From: Paracoccus thiocyanatus
GTDB lineage: Bacteria; Pseudomonadota; Alphaproteobacteria; Rhodobacterales; Rhodobacteraceae
Direction of reading: 5' to 3'
DNA length: 64,000 bases
Assembly: GCF_900156255.1 (NCBI RefSeq)
Contig: NZ_FTMK01000001.1
Span: 124,001-188,000, forward strand
Part shown: one piece after another, positions 16,856 through 25,637 of the stretch
Layout: every line of letters starts with the position of its first letter
Position numbering within the stretch: the first letter of the stretch is position 1
Translations under genes and position numbers: made by a program
The notes under the pieces: model-generated
What the model was told of the DNA's origin: nothing
Databases searched by the model: none
What the model saw: the letters and a program-made list of their open reading frames with translations, nothing else

Positions 16856-19033
16856 TCATGGACGAAGCTTGGCTTCGGGGTCAAAGGCCAAAAGCCGCAG
16901 CGCGTTAAGCGTGACCAGCACCGTCGCCCCGGTATCCGCCAGGATCGCGATCCACAGTCCGGTGATCCCCAGGATGGTCGTGACCAGGAACACGGCCTTG
17001 AGGCCAAGCGCGATGGCGACGTTTTGCCGGATATTCGCCATGGCCGCGCGGGCCAGCCGGATCTGCGCGGCGATGTCGGTCACGCGGTTGCGCAGGATCG
17101 CCGCGTCTGCGGTTTCCAGCGCCACATCGGTGCCCGCCCCCATCGCCACGCCCACATGGGCCGCGGCAAGCGCCGGGGCGTCGTTGATCCCGTCGCCGAC
17201 CATCATGACCCGGCCCTTGCCGGCCATATCGCGCAGCGCCGCGACCTTGTCCTCGGGCATCAGTTCGGCGCGGTGGGCGATGCCTAGGCTGCCCGCGATG
17301 GCGGCGGCGGTGCTGGCATTGTCGCCGGTCAGCATGACCGCAGCGATGCCCAGCCCGCCAAGCTGGCGCATCGCCTCGGCCGCGTCCGCTCGGGGTTCGT
17401 CGCGCAGCGCGATCAGCCCCAAAAGCCGCCCCGGCCGAAAGACCGCCGCGACGGTCTTGCCCTCGGCCTCTAGCCGGGCGGCGGCTTGGCGCGCCTTGTC
17501 GTCCAGCACGCCGCGGCCTTGCGCAAAGCGGGGCGAGGCGACCCAGGCCGGTTCGCCCTTGACCAGCGCCTCGGCCCCGTGGCCGGGAATGGCGCGGGCG
17601 GCGGTGGCGGCGGGCCCCGCGATGTCGCGCTGTTGCGCGCAGGCCAGGATCGCTTGCGCCAGCGGGTGGCTCGACCCCGTCTCGACCGCGGCGGCAAGGG
17701 CAAGAAGCTCGGCCTCGCTTCCTGAAATGGGGACAAGATCGGTCACGCGCGGGCGGCCTTCGGTCAGCGTTCCGGTCTTGTCAAAGGCCACATGCGTGGT
17801 CGCGGCGGCCGCCTCGATCACCGCGCCGCCCTTCATCAACAGCCCGCGCCGCGCGCCCGCGGACAGGGCCGAGGCGATCGAGGCCGGGACCGAGATGACC
17901 AGGGCACAGGGGCAGCCGATCAGCAAAAGCGCCAGCGCCCGATAGATCCAGGTGCCCCAGTCCTGGCCAAGCGCCAGCGGCGGGATGACGGCCACCAGCA
18001 AGGCGGCCCCGACGACCGCCGGCATATAGACCCGGCTGAAGCGGTCGATGAAGCGTTCGGTCGGCGCGCGGGCGCTTTCGGCCTGTTCGACCAGGCGGAT
18101 GATGCGGGCGATGGTGTTGTCCTTGGCCGCGCTGGTGACGGTCACGTGCAGCGCCGCTTCGGTATTGATCGAGCCGGCGAAGACCGGGTCGCCCGGCTGC
18201 TTGAGCCTGGGCATGCTTTCGCCGGTGACAGGGCTTTCATCCACTCCCGAAACGCCGCGCAGGACCGTGCCATCCGCCGGAACCCGGTCGCCGGGGCGGA
18301 CAAGCACCACCTGGCCGATTGCAAGGATGTCGGCTGCGACCTCGCGCGTCTTGCCGTCCACCTCCAGCAGCGCCGTTCGCGGCACCAGCCGCGCCAGCGC
18401 GCGAATGCCCTGGCGCGCCTTGTTCGCGGCCATGCCCTCCAGCATCTCGCCCACGGCGAACAGAAAGACCACCAGCGCCGCCTCTTGGGCGGCACCGATG
18501 AAAAGCGCGCCCACTGCGGCGATGCTCATCAGCATCTCGATGGTGAAAGGCATTCCGGCGGTCGCGGCATGAAGGGCGCGGCGCGCGATGGGCGCGACCC
18601 CGATCACGGTCGCGGCGATAAAGCCCCAGCGCGCCGGCCCGTCCCCGGCCAGAAGGCTGACGGCAAAGGCGGCAAGGAACAGCAGGCCGGTGCCGATGAC
18701 CAGCCGCGCCTTGCCGCTGCGATGCCAGGGGGGCAAGGATCCAGGGTCGGACGCCTGGGCGCCATGGGCCTGTGCCTCCGCCCCTGGACCCGCAATGGCT
18801 GCGGCGGAACTGGGCTTGGGCACGATCCCGTAGCCAAGCGCCCGCACCACCGATTCGACCCGCTCGCGCGTCGTCTTGCCTTCGTCCAGAACCAGGGACA
18901 GGCGCTCTGCCATCAGGGCCACATCCACCCGGCTTACGCCCGGCAGACGCTCGACCGCCGTTCTGACCTTGCCGGCGCAAGAGCCGCAATCCATGCCGCT
19001 CACCGTCCATTCGACGCATGTTTCCTTCGTCAT
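16856..19033 (-). CDS. zntA: Zn/Cd/Pb-exporting P1B-type ATPase (ZntA-like)
   Basis: A metal efflux ATPase of 725 residues. It has an N-terminal heavy-metal domain with GMDCGSC (residues 13-19), eight predicted helices, the transport motif LLIGCPCALVISVPAS, the phosphorylation site DKTGTLTEG, and the hinge MMVGDGINDAPALAAA. The last helix DTGATVLVTLNALRLL has the Asp and Asn typical of the Zn/Cd/Pb subgroup rather than copper pumps. It is divergent from a MerR regulator whose operator overlaps this gene's promoter. That promoter places the start of transcription near 19080, which rules out the open-frame start at 19105. ATG 19033 has the better spacing to AGGA; 19039 is the alternative. Confidence 0.93.
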   Translation of the reverse strand: MTKETCVEWTVSGMDCGSCAGKVRTAVERLPGVSRVDVALMAERLSLVLDEGKTTRERVESVVRALGYGIVPKPSSAAAIAGPGAEAQAHGAQASDPGSLPPWHRSGKARLVIGTGLLFLAAFAVSLLAGDGPARWGFIAATVIGVAPIARRALHAATAGMPFTIEMLMSIAAVGALFIGAAQEAALVVFLFAVGEMLEGMAANKARQGIRALARLVPRTALLEVDGKTREVAADILAIGQVVLVRPGDRVPADGTVLRGVSGVDESPVTGESMPRLKQPGDPVFAGSINTEAALHVTVTSAAKDNTIARIIRLVEQAESARAPTERFIDRFSRVYMPAVVGAALLVAVIPPLALGQDWGTWIYRALALLLIGCPCALVISVPASIASALSAGARRGLLMKGGAVIEAAAATTHVAFDKTGTLTEGRPRVTDLVPISGSEAELLALAAAVETGSSHPLAQAILACAQQRDIAGPAATAARAIPGHGAEALVKGEPAWVASPRFAQGRGVLDDKARQAAARLEAEGKTVAAVFRPGRLLGLIALRDEPRADAAEAMRQLGGLGIAAVMLTGDNASTAAAIAGSLGIAHRAELMPEDKVAALRDMAGKGRVMMVGDGINDAPALAAAHVGVAMGAGTDVALETADAAILRNRVTDIAAQIRLARAAMANIRQNVAIALGLKAVFLVTTILGITGLWIAILADTGATVLVTLNALRLLAFDPEAKLRP

Positions 19034-19086
19034 CGCCATCTCATCCTGCCGCGCAAGCCGCGGGCTCTTGTTACCGTGGTCTTGCT

Positions 19087-19117
19087 TACCTAATGTCTCC
19101 AGCAACTAGAGGTTCAA
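19087..19117 (-). promoter_or_regulatory. MerR-type promoter/operator of zntA
   Basis: On the minus strand TTGAAC (19117-19112) and TAGGTA (19092-19087) are 19 bp apart, the overlong spacer of MerR-controlled promoters. Inside the spacer lies the dyad CTCTAG-ttg-CTGGAG (19111-19097) with one mismatch, resembling CadR/PbrR/ZntR sites. It sits 10 bp before the merR ATG, so the regulator probably also controls itself. Confidence 0.85.
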
Positions 19118-19127
19118 GAGGTATCTC

Positions 19128-19598
19128 ATGCTGACCATCGGAAAACTGGGGGCGGCGGCCGGTGTGAAGGTGCCGACCATCCGGTATTATGAACAGATCG
19201 GGCTTTTGCCCCCGCCGGAACGCAGCGCCGGCAACCAGCGCCTTTACGGCCGCACGGCGCTTGACCGGCTGGCCTTTATCCGCCACGCCCGCGACCTGGG
19301 TTTCCCGCTAGAGGCGATCCGCGACCTTCTTAGCCTTTCGGACCGGCCCGACCAGCCCTGTGCCGCGGCGGACATCATCGCCAAACAGCAACTTGCCGCG
19401 GTCGAGGCGCGGATTGCCCGGCTGGAGGCGCTGAAATCGGAACTGGAGCGGATGGTCAGCCAATGCGCGCAGGGGACCATTGCGAACTGCCGGGTGATCG
19501 AGGCGCTGAGCGACCATTCGTCATGCGCGCCGGGCAGCCACAAGCCGGGCGCGCATTCCCAAGACGACAAGCGCACCACGCCCGGCGCCGGCAGGTGA
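19128..19598 (+). CDS. MerR family metal-responsive regulator (ZntR/CadR-like)
   Basis: A 156-residue activator that untwists the zntA promoter when metal binds. The N-terminal winged helix-turn-helix reads IGKLGAAAGVKVPTIRYYEQ, followed by the dimerising helix (about 80-115). Cysteines suit divalent metal sensing: Cys in DQPCAA near residue 83, then SQCAQGTIANCRVIEAL and HSSCAPGSH toward the end, comparable to the C-terminal metal loop of ZntR and CadR. It is divergent from zntA with 94 bp between start codons, and its likely operator lies in between. Zn, Cd or Pb specificity cannot be decided from sequence. Confidence 0.92.
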   Translation: MLTIGKLGAAAGVKVPTIRYYEQIGLLPPPERSAGNQRLYGRTALDRLAFIRHARDLGFPLEAIRDLLSLSDRPDQPCAAADIIAKQQLAAVEARIARLEALKSELERMVSQCAQGTIANCRVIEALSDHSSCAPGSHKPGAHSQDDKRTTPGAGR

Positions 19599-19605
19599 TC
19601 CGGGG

Positions 19606-20040
19606 TCAGGCGGGCTGCCGCTGCGGCGCGGCAGGCAGCGGAAAGACCCGGTCATAGATGATGTTGAAGATGAAATTATAGATCAGATAGAACGCCACGA
19701 TGAACAGGTCGAGCAGCAATGTCTGCCACAGCGTCATGCCCAGATACCAGGCCATCGGCGGCAACAGCATGACCAGCAGGCCAAGCTCGAACAGCAGGCT
19801 GTGCAGCAGCCGGTGCCGCAGCGCCTTGCGGGCATGGCCGTGAAGCCGGCGCAGCGCATGGTCGAAGCCCAGGTTGAAAAGAAAGGTCCAGACCGTGGCC
19901 AGCGTTGCGGCGCCGATGCCGACCACGCCCATGTCGAGCAGCGGCTTGTCGTAAAGCCAGGCGGTCGCCGGGGTGATGATCGCAAGCCCGATGGCTTCGA
20001 ACATCAGCGCATGCCGCACGCGGTCGGGAAAACTGCGCAT
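19606..20040 (-). CDS. PACE family (AceI-like) multidrug efflux protein
   Basis: A 144-residue, four-helix inner-membrane pump of the proteobacterial antimicrobial compound efflux family, whose members export biocides such as chlorhexidine and short diamines using the proton gradient. It has the two tandem BTP-type units: RHALMFEAIGLAIITP with the conserved membrane Glu, then FNLGFDHALRRL, and in the second half LLHSLLFELGLLVMLLP and FNIIYDRVFPLP. ATG 20040 is chosen over GTG 20046. It is divergent from a LysR regulator, the arrangement seen for aceI-aceR. It ends 7 bp past the convergent merR stop. Confidence 0.88.
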   Translation of the reverse strand: MRSFPDRVRHALMFEAIGLAIITPATAWLYDKPLLDMGVVGIGAATLATVWTFLFNLGFDHALRRLHGHARKALRHRLLHSLLFELGLLVMLLPPMAWYLGMTLWQTLLLDLFIVAFYLIYNFIFNIIYDRVFPLPAAPQRQPA

Positions 20041-20090
20041 TGTCACCGTGATTCATCCGTTGATTTCATTGCGCCGTTTCTATCTTGATT

Positions 20091-20114
20091 CTTCCGGAAG
20101 CCAAGTTAGCTTCC
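20091..20114. promoter_or_regulatory. Inverted repeat between PACE pump and LysR gene, likely LysR operator
   Basis: Two overlapping dyads: the perfect palindrome CTTCCGGAAG (20091-20100) and GGAAGC-caagtta-GCTTCC (20096-20114). They lie 22 bp before the LysR start and 51 bp upstream of the pump start, the usual place for a LysR activator site shared by divergent genes. Confidence 0.5.
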
Positions 20115-20135
20115 ATCTGAAAAAAAGATGGATCA

Positions 20136-21029
20136 ATGAGCGTCACGCTGGAACAGTTGCAAGCCTTTGTCGCCGCCGCCGAACACGGCTCGTTCTCGGC
20201 CGCGGGCAGGGCATTGCGCAAGGCGCAATCGGCGATCAGCACCCAGGTCGCGAACCTGGAAGATGACCTTGGCCTGGCGCTGTTCAGCCGCACGGGCCGC
20301 AACCCGGTGCTGACCGCGGCGGGCGAAAGGCTGCTGGCCGAGGCGCGGGTGGTCCTGGATCGCCGCGAACACCTGATCGGCGTCGCCGCCAGTTTCGAGG
20401 CCCATGTCGAACACAGGCTGGTCGTCGCCATCGACGAGCTTTATCCCGAACAGGCCTTGGGGACGCTTTTCGCCGCGTTCGCTGCGCATTTCCCCCATGT
20501 CGAACTGGAACTGCTGTTTCCCATGCTAGAGGATGTCAGCCGCCTGGTGCTGGACGGCAAGGCCGATATCGGCGTGATGTGGCGCCAGGAAGTGCTGCCG
20601 ACCGAGATCGCCTTTCACACCCTGGGCTGGGTGCCGCTGCAACTGGTCTGCGGCAAGGACCACCCGCTTGCGCGCGGCGTGGTCGACTGGGAGGAGCTGA
20701 AGCGGCATCGCCAGTTGATGGTGGCGGCGCGCAGCGAGGGGCCGGAAAAGCAGCGGCTGCGCAGCGCCGCCGAGGTGTGGTGGGTCGAAAGCCATTGGAT
20801 CATCCTGCAAATGGTCCGGCAGGGCATCGGCTGGGCATTGGTGCCCGACCACATCATCCGCAGCTCTCCGGTCCGCGACGATCTGGTCACGCCGCCGCTG
20901 CAATTCGATGGTGCGGACTGGCCGGTGGCGCTGGAACTGGTCTGGCACAAGCAGCGCCCCAGCGGCCCGGCGGCGCGCTGGCTGCGCGAACGCTTTGCCG
21001 CCCTGCGGATCAGCGGCCTGCCGCGCTAG
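20136..21029 (+). CDS. LysR family regulator next to PACE efflux gene
   Basis: A 297-residue LysR-type regulator. The N-terminal helix-turn-helix reads FVAAAEHGSFSAAGRALRKA then SAISTQVANLEDDLGLALF; the effector domain (about 90-295) is of the periplasmic-binding type. It is divergent from the PACE gene with a dyad between, so it probably controls that pump in response to its substrate. Its stop is 43 bp from the convergent purL stop. The shorter alternatives for the start are unlikely because ATG 20136 begins the HTH domain. Confidence 0.92.
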   Translation: MSVTLEQLQAFVAAAEHGSFSAAGRALRKAQSAISTQVANLEDDLGLALFSRTGRNPVLTAAGERLLAEARVVLDRREHLIGVAASFEAHVEHRLVVAIDELYPEQALGTLFAAFAAHFPHVELELLFPMLEDVSRLVLDGKADIGVMWRQEVLPTEIAFHTLGWVPLQLVCGKDHPLARGVVDWEELKRHRQLMVAARSEGPEKQRLRSAAEVWWVESHWIILQMVRQGIGWALVPDHIIRSSPVRDDLVTPPLQFDGADWPVALELVWHKQRPSGPAARWLRERFAALRISGLPR

Positions 21030-21071
21030 GCATGGCGGGCGGCGCGGACGCGCTGCCCATCGGCTTGCGGA

Positions 21072-23243
21072 TCAGGCCAGTTCCAGGTTCAGCGCCTTTT
21101 CAAACGCGCCGCGATACAGCCCCGACAATTCCGCCAGCGGCGCGCTATCGCCGCCAAGGGTCACGGATTTGCCGCCAAAGCGGCCGATCACCGCCAGGGG
21201 CACGCCCGCAGCCCGCGCCGCCTCGGCCAGTTTTTCGGCATCCGCGGCGGTGCAGGCGACCAGGTAGCGCGCCTGATCCTCGCCAAAAAGCTGGGCGATA
21301 TCGGCGCTGTCCAGCGTGACGCCCAGGCCCGCCGCCTCGGCCAGTTCAAAGGCGGCCAGCGCCAGCCCGCCATCCGACAGGTCGGTCGCGGCCCGGACCA
21401 GCTTGCCCTGCGCGCGCAGGAATTCGCCGTTGCGGCGTTCGGCCGCCAGGTCCACCGGCGGGGCATCGCCCGCCTCGATGCCGAAGGCCTCGGCCGCCAG
21501 GGCGGATTGGCCCAGATGGCCGCGGGTCTCGCCGATGATCAGCGCCAGGTCCCCCTCGGCCGGCAGGCCGGCGATCAGGTCGTCCAGGTCCGCGATCAGC
21601 CCGACGCCGCCGATGGTGGGCGTGGGCAGGATGCCCTTGCCGTCGGTTTCGTTGTAAAGCGAGACGTTGCCCGAAACGATGGGGAAATCCAGCGCCGCGC
21701 AGGCCGCGCCGATGCCTTTGATGGCGCCGACGAACTGGCCCATGATCTCGGGCTTTTCCGGGTTGCCGAAGTTCAGGTTGTCGGTGGTGGCCAGCGGCAG
21801 GGCGCCGCAGGCGGTCAGGTTGCGGTAAGCCTCGGCCACCGCCTGCTTGCCGCCTTCAAAGGGGTTCGCCCGGACATAGCGCGGCGTCACGTCGCTGGTA
21901 AAGGCCAGCGCCTTTTTCGTGCCATGAACCCGCACCACGCCGGCGCCCAGGCCGGGGCGGCGCACGGTATCGGCGCCGACTTGAGCGTCGTATTGTTCCC
22001 AGACCCAGCCTTTATGGGCATGGTTGGGGCTGCCGATCAGCGCCTTCAGCGCCGCGATCGGGGCGATGGCGGGCAGGGCGGGCATGTCGCCCGCGGCCGG
22101 CGTTTCCACCCAGGGGCGGTCGTATTCTGGCGCGCTGGACGACAGCTTGGAAAGCGGCAGGTCGGCCTTGACCTCATTGCCGTGCAGGATCAGGAAGCGG
22201 TCTTCGGCGACGGTCTCGCCGACGATGGCGAAATCCAGGTCCCATTTCTCGAAGATCGCCCGCGCCTCGGCCTCTTTCTCGGGCTTCAGCACCATCAGCA
22301 TCCGCTCCTGGCTTTCCGAGAGCATCATTTCATAGGCGCTCATGCCGGTTTCGCGCTGCGGGACGTGGTCCAGCACCAGCTTGATGCCTAGGCCGCCCTT
22401 GTCGCCCATCTCGACCGCCGAGCAGGTCAGCCCGGCCGCGCCCATGTCCTGGATCGAGATCACGCTGTCGGTCTGCATCAGTTCCAGGCAGGCTTCCAGC
22501 AGGCATTTCTCGGTAAAGGGGTCGCCGACCTGCACGGTGGGGCGCTTTTCCTCGATGGTGTCGTCGAATTCGGCACTGGCCATGGTGGCGCCGCCGACGC
22601 CGTCGCGGCCGGTCTTGGCGCCCAGATAGACCACCGGCATGCCCACGCCCGAGGCGGCGGAATAGAAGATCTTGTCGCTGTCGGCCAGGCCCGCGGCAAA
22701 GGCGTTCACCAGGCAATTGCCGTCATAGCTGCGATGAAAGCGCACCTCTCCGCCGACATTCGGGACGCCAAAGGCATTGCCATAGGCGCCGATCCCCTCG
22801 ACCACGCCCTTGACCAGATGCGCGGTCTTGGGATGGTCCGGCCGGCCAAAGGACAGCGCGTCCATGGCGGCGATGGGGCGGGCGCCCATGGTGAAGACGT
22901 CGCGCAGGATGCCGCCGACGCCGGTCGCGGCGCCCTGATGCGGCTCGATATAGCTGGGGTGGTTGTGGCTTTCCATCTTGAAGACCACGGCCTGCCCGTC
23001 GCCGATGTCCACGACGCCCGCATTCTCGCCCGGACCGCAGATCACTTGCGGACCCGTGGTCGGCAGGGTGCGCAGCCATTTCTTGGAGGACTTGTAGGAA
23101 CAATGCTCGTTCCACATGGCCGAGAAGATGCCGAGTTCGGTAAAGCTCGGCTCGCGCCCGATGATCTCGAGGATGCGCTGGTATTCGTCGGGCTTGAGCC
23201 CGTGCGCGGCGATCAGGTCCTCGGTGATCTGCGGTTCGTTCAT
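21072..23243 (-). CDS. purL: Phosphoribosylformylglycinamidine synthase, large subunit (small-type PurL)
   Basis: PurL makes formylglycinamidine ribonucleotide in step four of purine synthesis, using ammonia from PurQ with PurS as bridge. The 723-residue length is that of the three-subunit type. Motifs include [20 protein letters not shown] near residue 33 with the conserved His, [20 protein letters not shown] near 85, and [21 protein letters not shown] 23243 is chosen because homology starts at [15 protein letters not shown]; the longer frame to 23369 runs into the terminator region. purS and purQ are not in the window. A possible leader or small RNA ends 110 bp upstream. Confidence 0.97.
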   Translation of the reverse strand: MNEPQITEDLIAAHGLKPDEYQRILEIIGREPSFTELGIFSAMWNEHCSYKSSKKWLRTLPTTGPQVICGPGENAGVVDIGDGQAVVFKMESHNHPSYIEPHQGAATGVGGILRDVFTMGARPIAAMDALSFGRPDHPKTAHLVKGVVEGIGAYGNAFGVPNVGGEVRFHRSYDGNCLVNAFAAGLADSDKIFYSAASGVGMPVVYLGAKTGRDGVGGATMASAEFDDTIEEKRPTVQVGDPFTEKCLLEACLELMQTDSVISIQDMGAAGLTCSAVEMGDKGGLGIKLVLDHVPQRETGMSAYEMMLSESQERMLMVLKPEKEAEARAIFEKWDLDFAIVGETVAEDRFLILHGNEVKADLPLSKLSSSAPEYDRPWVETPAAGDMPALPAIAPIAALKALIGSPNHAHKGWVWEQYDAQVGADTVRRPGLGAGVVRVHGTKKALAFTSDVTPRYVRANPFEGGKQAVAEAYRNLTACGALPLATTDNLNFGNPEKPEIMGQFVGAIKGIGAACAALDFPIVSGNVSLYNETDGKGILPTPTIGGVGLIADLDDLIAGLPAEGDLALIIGETRGHLGQSALAAEAFGIEAGDAPPVDLAAERRNGEFLRAQGKLVRAATDLSDGGLALAAFELAEAAGLGVTLDSADIAQLFGEDQARYLVACTAADAEKLAEAARAAGVPLAVIGRFGGKSVTLGGDSAPLAELSGLYRGAFEKALNLELA

Positions 23244-23352
23244 GTCTGGCGCCTTTCCCCCGGTTTGCGGCCTTTTAAGCGCCGCCGCCCGTTTAGGAAA
23301 GAGCCCCTGCGCGAGGCATGGAAAAACCCGGCACGCGATGCCCCACGGCGAC

Positions 23353-23380
23353 AAAAAAAAGCCGGGCATGAAGCCCGGCT
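23353..23380 (-). terminator. Intrinsic terminator upstream of purL
   Basis: On the minus strand GCCGGGC-ttcat-GCCCGGC (23379-23361) is followed directly by eight T (23360-23353). It faces the purL direction and lies about 175 bp beyond the LysR stop at 23556. Confidence 0.85.
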
Positions 23381-23434
23381 CAAGTCCAACAGGGAGGTGA
23401 AGGTGATGTGAGTTTCCTCAGCCCATCGCCTTCG
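23353..23434 (-). ncRNA. Candidate small RNA (about 80 nt) or purL leader/attenuator
   Basis: Promoter and terminator elements bracket about 80 nt. The 5' part folds: GGCGATG (23430-23424) pairs with CATCACC (23408-23402) with one mismatch, enclosing TGAG-GAAA-CTCA (23420-23409). A linker then carries ACCTCCCT (23398-23391), complementary to ribosome-binding sites, as in anti-SD small RNAs of other alphaproteobacteria (CcsR, NfeR1). The terminator hairpin with eight T closes it. Because purL starts 110 bp further on the same strand, it may instead be an attenuated purL leader. I do not recognise a named RNA family. Confidence 0.5.
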
Positions 23435-23440
23435 AAGCCC

Positions 23441-23469
23441 GAGATATGTGCAGTCAGCCAGCGGTTCAA
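23441..23469 (-). promoter_or_regulatory. Sigma70-like promoter of the candidate small RNA or purL
   Basis: TTGAAC (23469-23464) and TATCTC (23446-23441) are 17 bp apart on the minus strand, with a start predicted near 23434. It is the best promoter match between the LysR gene and purL. Confidence 0.6.
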
Positions 23470-23555
23470 GGCTCATTTCCCCGGCAAAGGGCATGGCCGA
23501 TATGCGTTATGCGAATGCCTTGGGCAAAATCGCCCGGCCCCTGCCTGGTCAGCGG

Positions 23556-24503
23556 TCAGCCCTCGGACGGGTCGGCGACCTGCTCTTCGGACTGCTGGCG
23601 GCGCAGCGACTGGATTTCCTCCAGCACGAAGTCGCGAAAGGCCGCGACGCGGCGCGAGGCGCGCAGCTCTTCGGGAAAGGCCAGGAAAACCGGAACCTCG
23701 CTGGACTGGATATCCGGCAAGACGCGGGTCAGGTTCAGGAAATCCCCAGACAGGTAGTCGGGCAGCACGCCGATCCCGACATGGTTCAGCACGCCTTGCA
23801 GAACCCCGAAATAGTTGTTCACCATCAGGGTGGAACTGATGTTGCGCGCCAGCAGCATCTGCGACAACACGGCGCCCGAACTGACCTGCGGCGTCTGCGG
23901 GTTCTGGCAGATCAGCCGGTGCGGCCCCAGATCGTCCAGCGTTTCCGGCACGCCCGCCTTGGCCAGATATTCGGGGGTGGCATAAAGCCGCATGCGGATG
24001 TTCAGAAGCCGGCGGCGGATCAGATCCTGCTGGTTCGGTTCCTTCATGCGGATGGCCACGTCGGCTTCGCGCATGGGCAGGTCCAGCACCCGCTCTTCCA
24101 GCATCAGGTCGATCTTCAGGTCGGGATAGCGGTCGTAAAGCTTGGCCAGCCGCGGCACCAGCCACATGCTGCCAAAGCCGGTGGTCGTCGTGACCTTGAG
24201 TTCGCCGAAGACGTTTTCCTCGCTGTCGCGGATGCGGGCCGCGGTGGTGTCAAGCTTGCGCACCATGGAAGAGGTCGCCTCGAACAGCAGTTCCCCCTGT
24301 TCGGTCAGGATCAGCCCGCGGGCGTGGCGGTGAAAAAGCGTGGTGCCCAGCGAATCCTCCAGCGCGCGGATCTGGCGGCTGACGGCGGACTGGGACAGGT
24401 GCAAAACATCGCCCGCGTGGGTCAGGCTGCCCGCGTCGGCGACGGCGTGAAATATTCTTAATTTATCCCAGTCCATAACATGCTTTCTTGCGGCATCAGC
24501 CAT
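23556..24503 (-). CDS. LysR family transcriptional regulator
   Basis: A 315-residue LysR-type regulator with an unusually conserved start. The helix-turn-helix spans WDKLRIFHAVADAGSLTHAG and HLSQSAVSRQIRALEDSLG (residues 12-55); the effector domain begins near 95 (VTTTTGFGSMWLVPRLAKLY). The tail is rich in Gln and Glu. ATG 24503 is used; MDWDKLRIF at 24476 is an alternative and nearer the domain. The neighbours purL and murI do not reveal a target, and 303 bp of noncoding DNA lie upstream. Ligand unknown. Confidence 0.92.
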   Translation of the reverse strand: MADAARKHVMDWDKLRIFHAVADAGSLTHAGDVLHLSQSAVSRQIRALEDSLGTTLFHRHARGLILTEQGELLFEATSSMVRKLDTTAARIRDSEENVFGELKVTTTTGFGSMWLVPRLAKLYDRYPDLKIDLMLEERVLDLPMREADVAIRMKEPNQQDLIRRRLLNIRMRLYATPEYLAKAGVPETLDDLGPHRLICQNPQTPQVSSGAVLSQMLLARNISSTLMVNNYFGVLQGVLNHVGIGVLPDYLSGDFLNLTRVLPDIQSSEVPVFLAFPEELRASRRVAAFRDFVLEEIQSLRRQQSEEQVADPSEG

Positions 24504-24806
24504 GCAATCCGTGCAACCCTTATCACAGAAGATAGGCGGAACAAGCCTGCAAAACGTCCATAAAACCCGATATCGGTCAAACCTGCTTACCTGTGTTGCA
24601 GCCGCGGCGGCGCAGGGTGCAAAAGCGCGCAGCAGGACGTGGCGTCACCACCGCCAAGGGCGATTCGCACCGGGTTTTCCGTCACGGTATTTTGAAGCGG
24701 GCGGGTCGCCGCGGCGGCGCTGTGCCGCAGCCCGAGAAGTGACATAAATCATGGCATTCCGGCTGGACGCGTTCTAGAAAGGCAAGGCGCGGGCAGGAGG
24801 TCGGTC
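24504..24806. other. 303-bp divergent intergenic region between LysR gene and murI
   Basis: It must hold promoters for both genes. I see AT-richer stretches near 24530-24580 and 24745-24755 but no confident -35/-10 pair, no dyad of note and no small gene. Confidence 0.4.
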
Positions 24807-25619
24807 ATGGCAGTGGGCATATTCGATTCGGGTCTGGGCGGTCTGACGGTTCTGGCCGCGGTCGCCGCCCGCATGCCCGATGTGCCGCTGGTCTATCTGG
24901 GCGACAATGCCCATGCGCCCTATGGGGTGCGCGACGCCGACGACATCTTCGGCCTGACCTGCGCCGGGGTCGAGCGGCTTTGGGCGGAAGGTTGCGACCT
25001 GGTGATCCTGGCCTGCAACACCGCCTCGGCCGCCGCGCTCAAGCGCATGCAGGAAACCTGGCTGCCGGCCGACAAACGGGTGCTGGGGGTCTTTGTGCCG
25101 ATGATCGAGGCGTTGACCGAACGCCGCTGGGGCGACAATTCCGCCCCGCGCGAGGTTGCGGTCAAGCATGTGGCGCTGTTTGCGACGCCCGCGACCGTGG
25201 CCAGCCGGGCATTCCAGCGCGAACTGGCCTTTCGCGCCATCGGCGTCGATGTCGAGGCCCAGCCCTGCGGCGGGGTGGTCGACGCCATAGAGATGGGCGA
25301 CGAAATCCTGGCCGAGGCGCTTGTGACCAGCCATGTCGAGGCATTGCTGCGCCGCATGCCGCATCCCGAGGCGGCGATCCTGGGTTGCACTCATTATCCG
25401 CTGGTCCAGGCCGCCTTCCAAAAGGCGCTGGGGCCGCAGGTCGCGGTCTATTCGCAGCCCGACCTGGTGGCCGAAAGCCTGGAGGACTATCTTGCCCGCC
25501 ATCCCCGGATGCTGGGCGCAGGCCAGGTGTCGCGCTTTCTGACCACTGGCGATCCCGAGCGGGTATCGGGCAAGGCCACGCAATTCCTCCGCCATCCGAT
25601 CAAGTTCGAAAGTGCTTGA
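24807..25619 (+). CDS. murI: Glutamate racemase
   Basis: MurI converts L-glutamate to D-glutamate for peptidoglycan. The 270-residue protein shows the cofactor-independent racemase fold: IGFDSGLGG-type start [25 protein letters not shown] near residue 31, the first catalytic Cys in [10 protein letters not shown] near 72, and the second in [10 protein letters not shown] near 194. ATG 24807 has GCAGGAGG eight bases upstream. It lies 18 bp before ccmE on the same strand, so the two may share a transcript although their jobs differ. Confidence 0.95.
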   Translation: MAVGIFDSGLGGLTVLAAVAARMPDVPLVYLGDNAHAPYGVRDADDIFGLTCAGVERLWAEGCDLVILACNTASAAALKRMQETWLPADKRVLGVFVPMIEALTERRWGDNSAPREVAVKHVALFATPATVASRAFQRELAFRAIGVDVEAQPCGGVVDAIEMGDEILAEALVTSHVEALLRRMPHPEAAILGCTHYPLVQAAFQKALGPQVAVYSQPDLVAESLEDYLARHPRMLGAGQVSRFLTTGDPERVSGKATQFLRHPIKFESA

Positions 25620-25637
25620 AGCAGGAAAGCTTGAACC

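Larger units (their letters stand above)
23244..23555. other. 312-bp intergenic region upstream of purL carrying a promoter, structured RNA and terminator
   Basis: No coding gene is credible here. On the minus strand it holds a sigma70-like promoter (23469-23441), a hairpin with GAAA loop (23430-23402), an anti-Shine-Dalgarno-like stretch (23398-23391) and an intrinsic terminator (23380-23353). A second strand shows AGGGAGGTGAAGGTGATG followed at once by TGA, so it does not start a protein. Confidence 0.6.

Noticed and set aside
19040..19105. N-terminal extension of ZntA starting at 19105
   Set aside because: It lies within and upstream of the MerR-type promoter core, so it would precede the transcript start.
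23338..23400. Twenty-residue plus-strand peptide across the purL-upstream terminator
   Set aside because: It reads through the hairpin, lacks a ribosome site, and the strong AGGGAGGTGAAGGTGATG beyond it is followed immediately by a stop codon.
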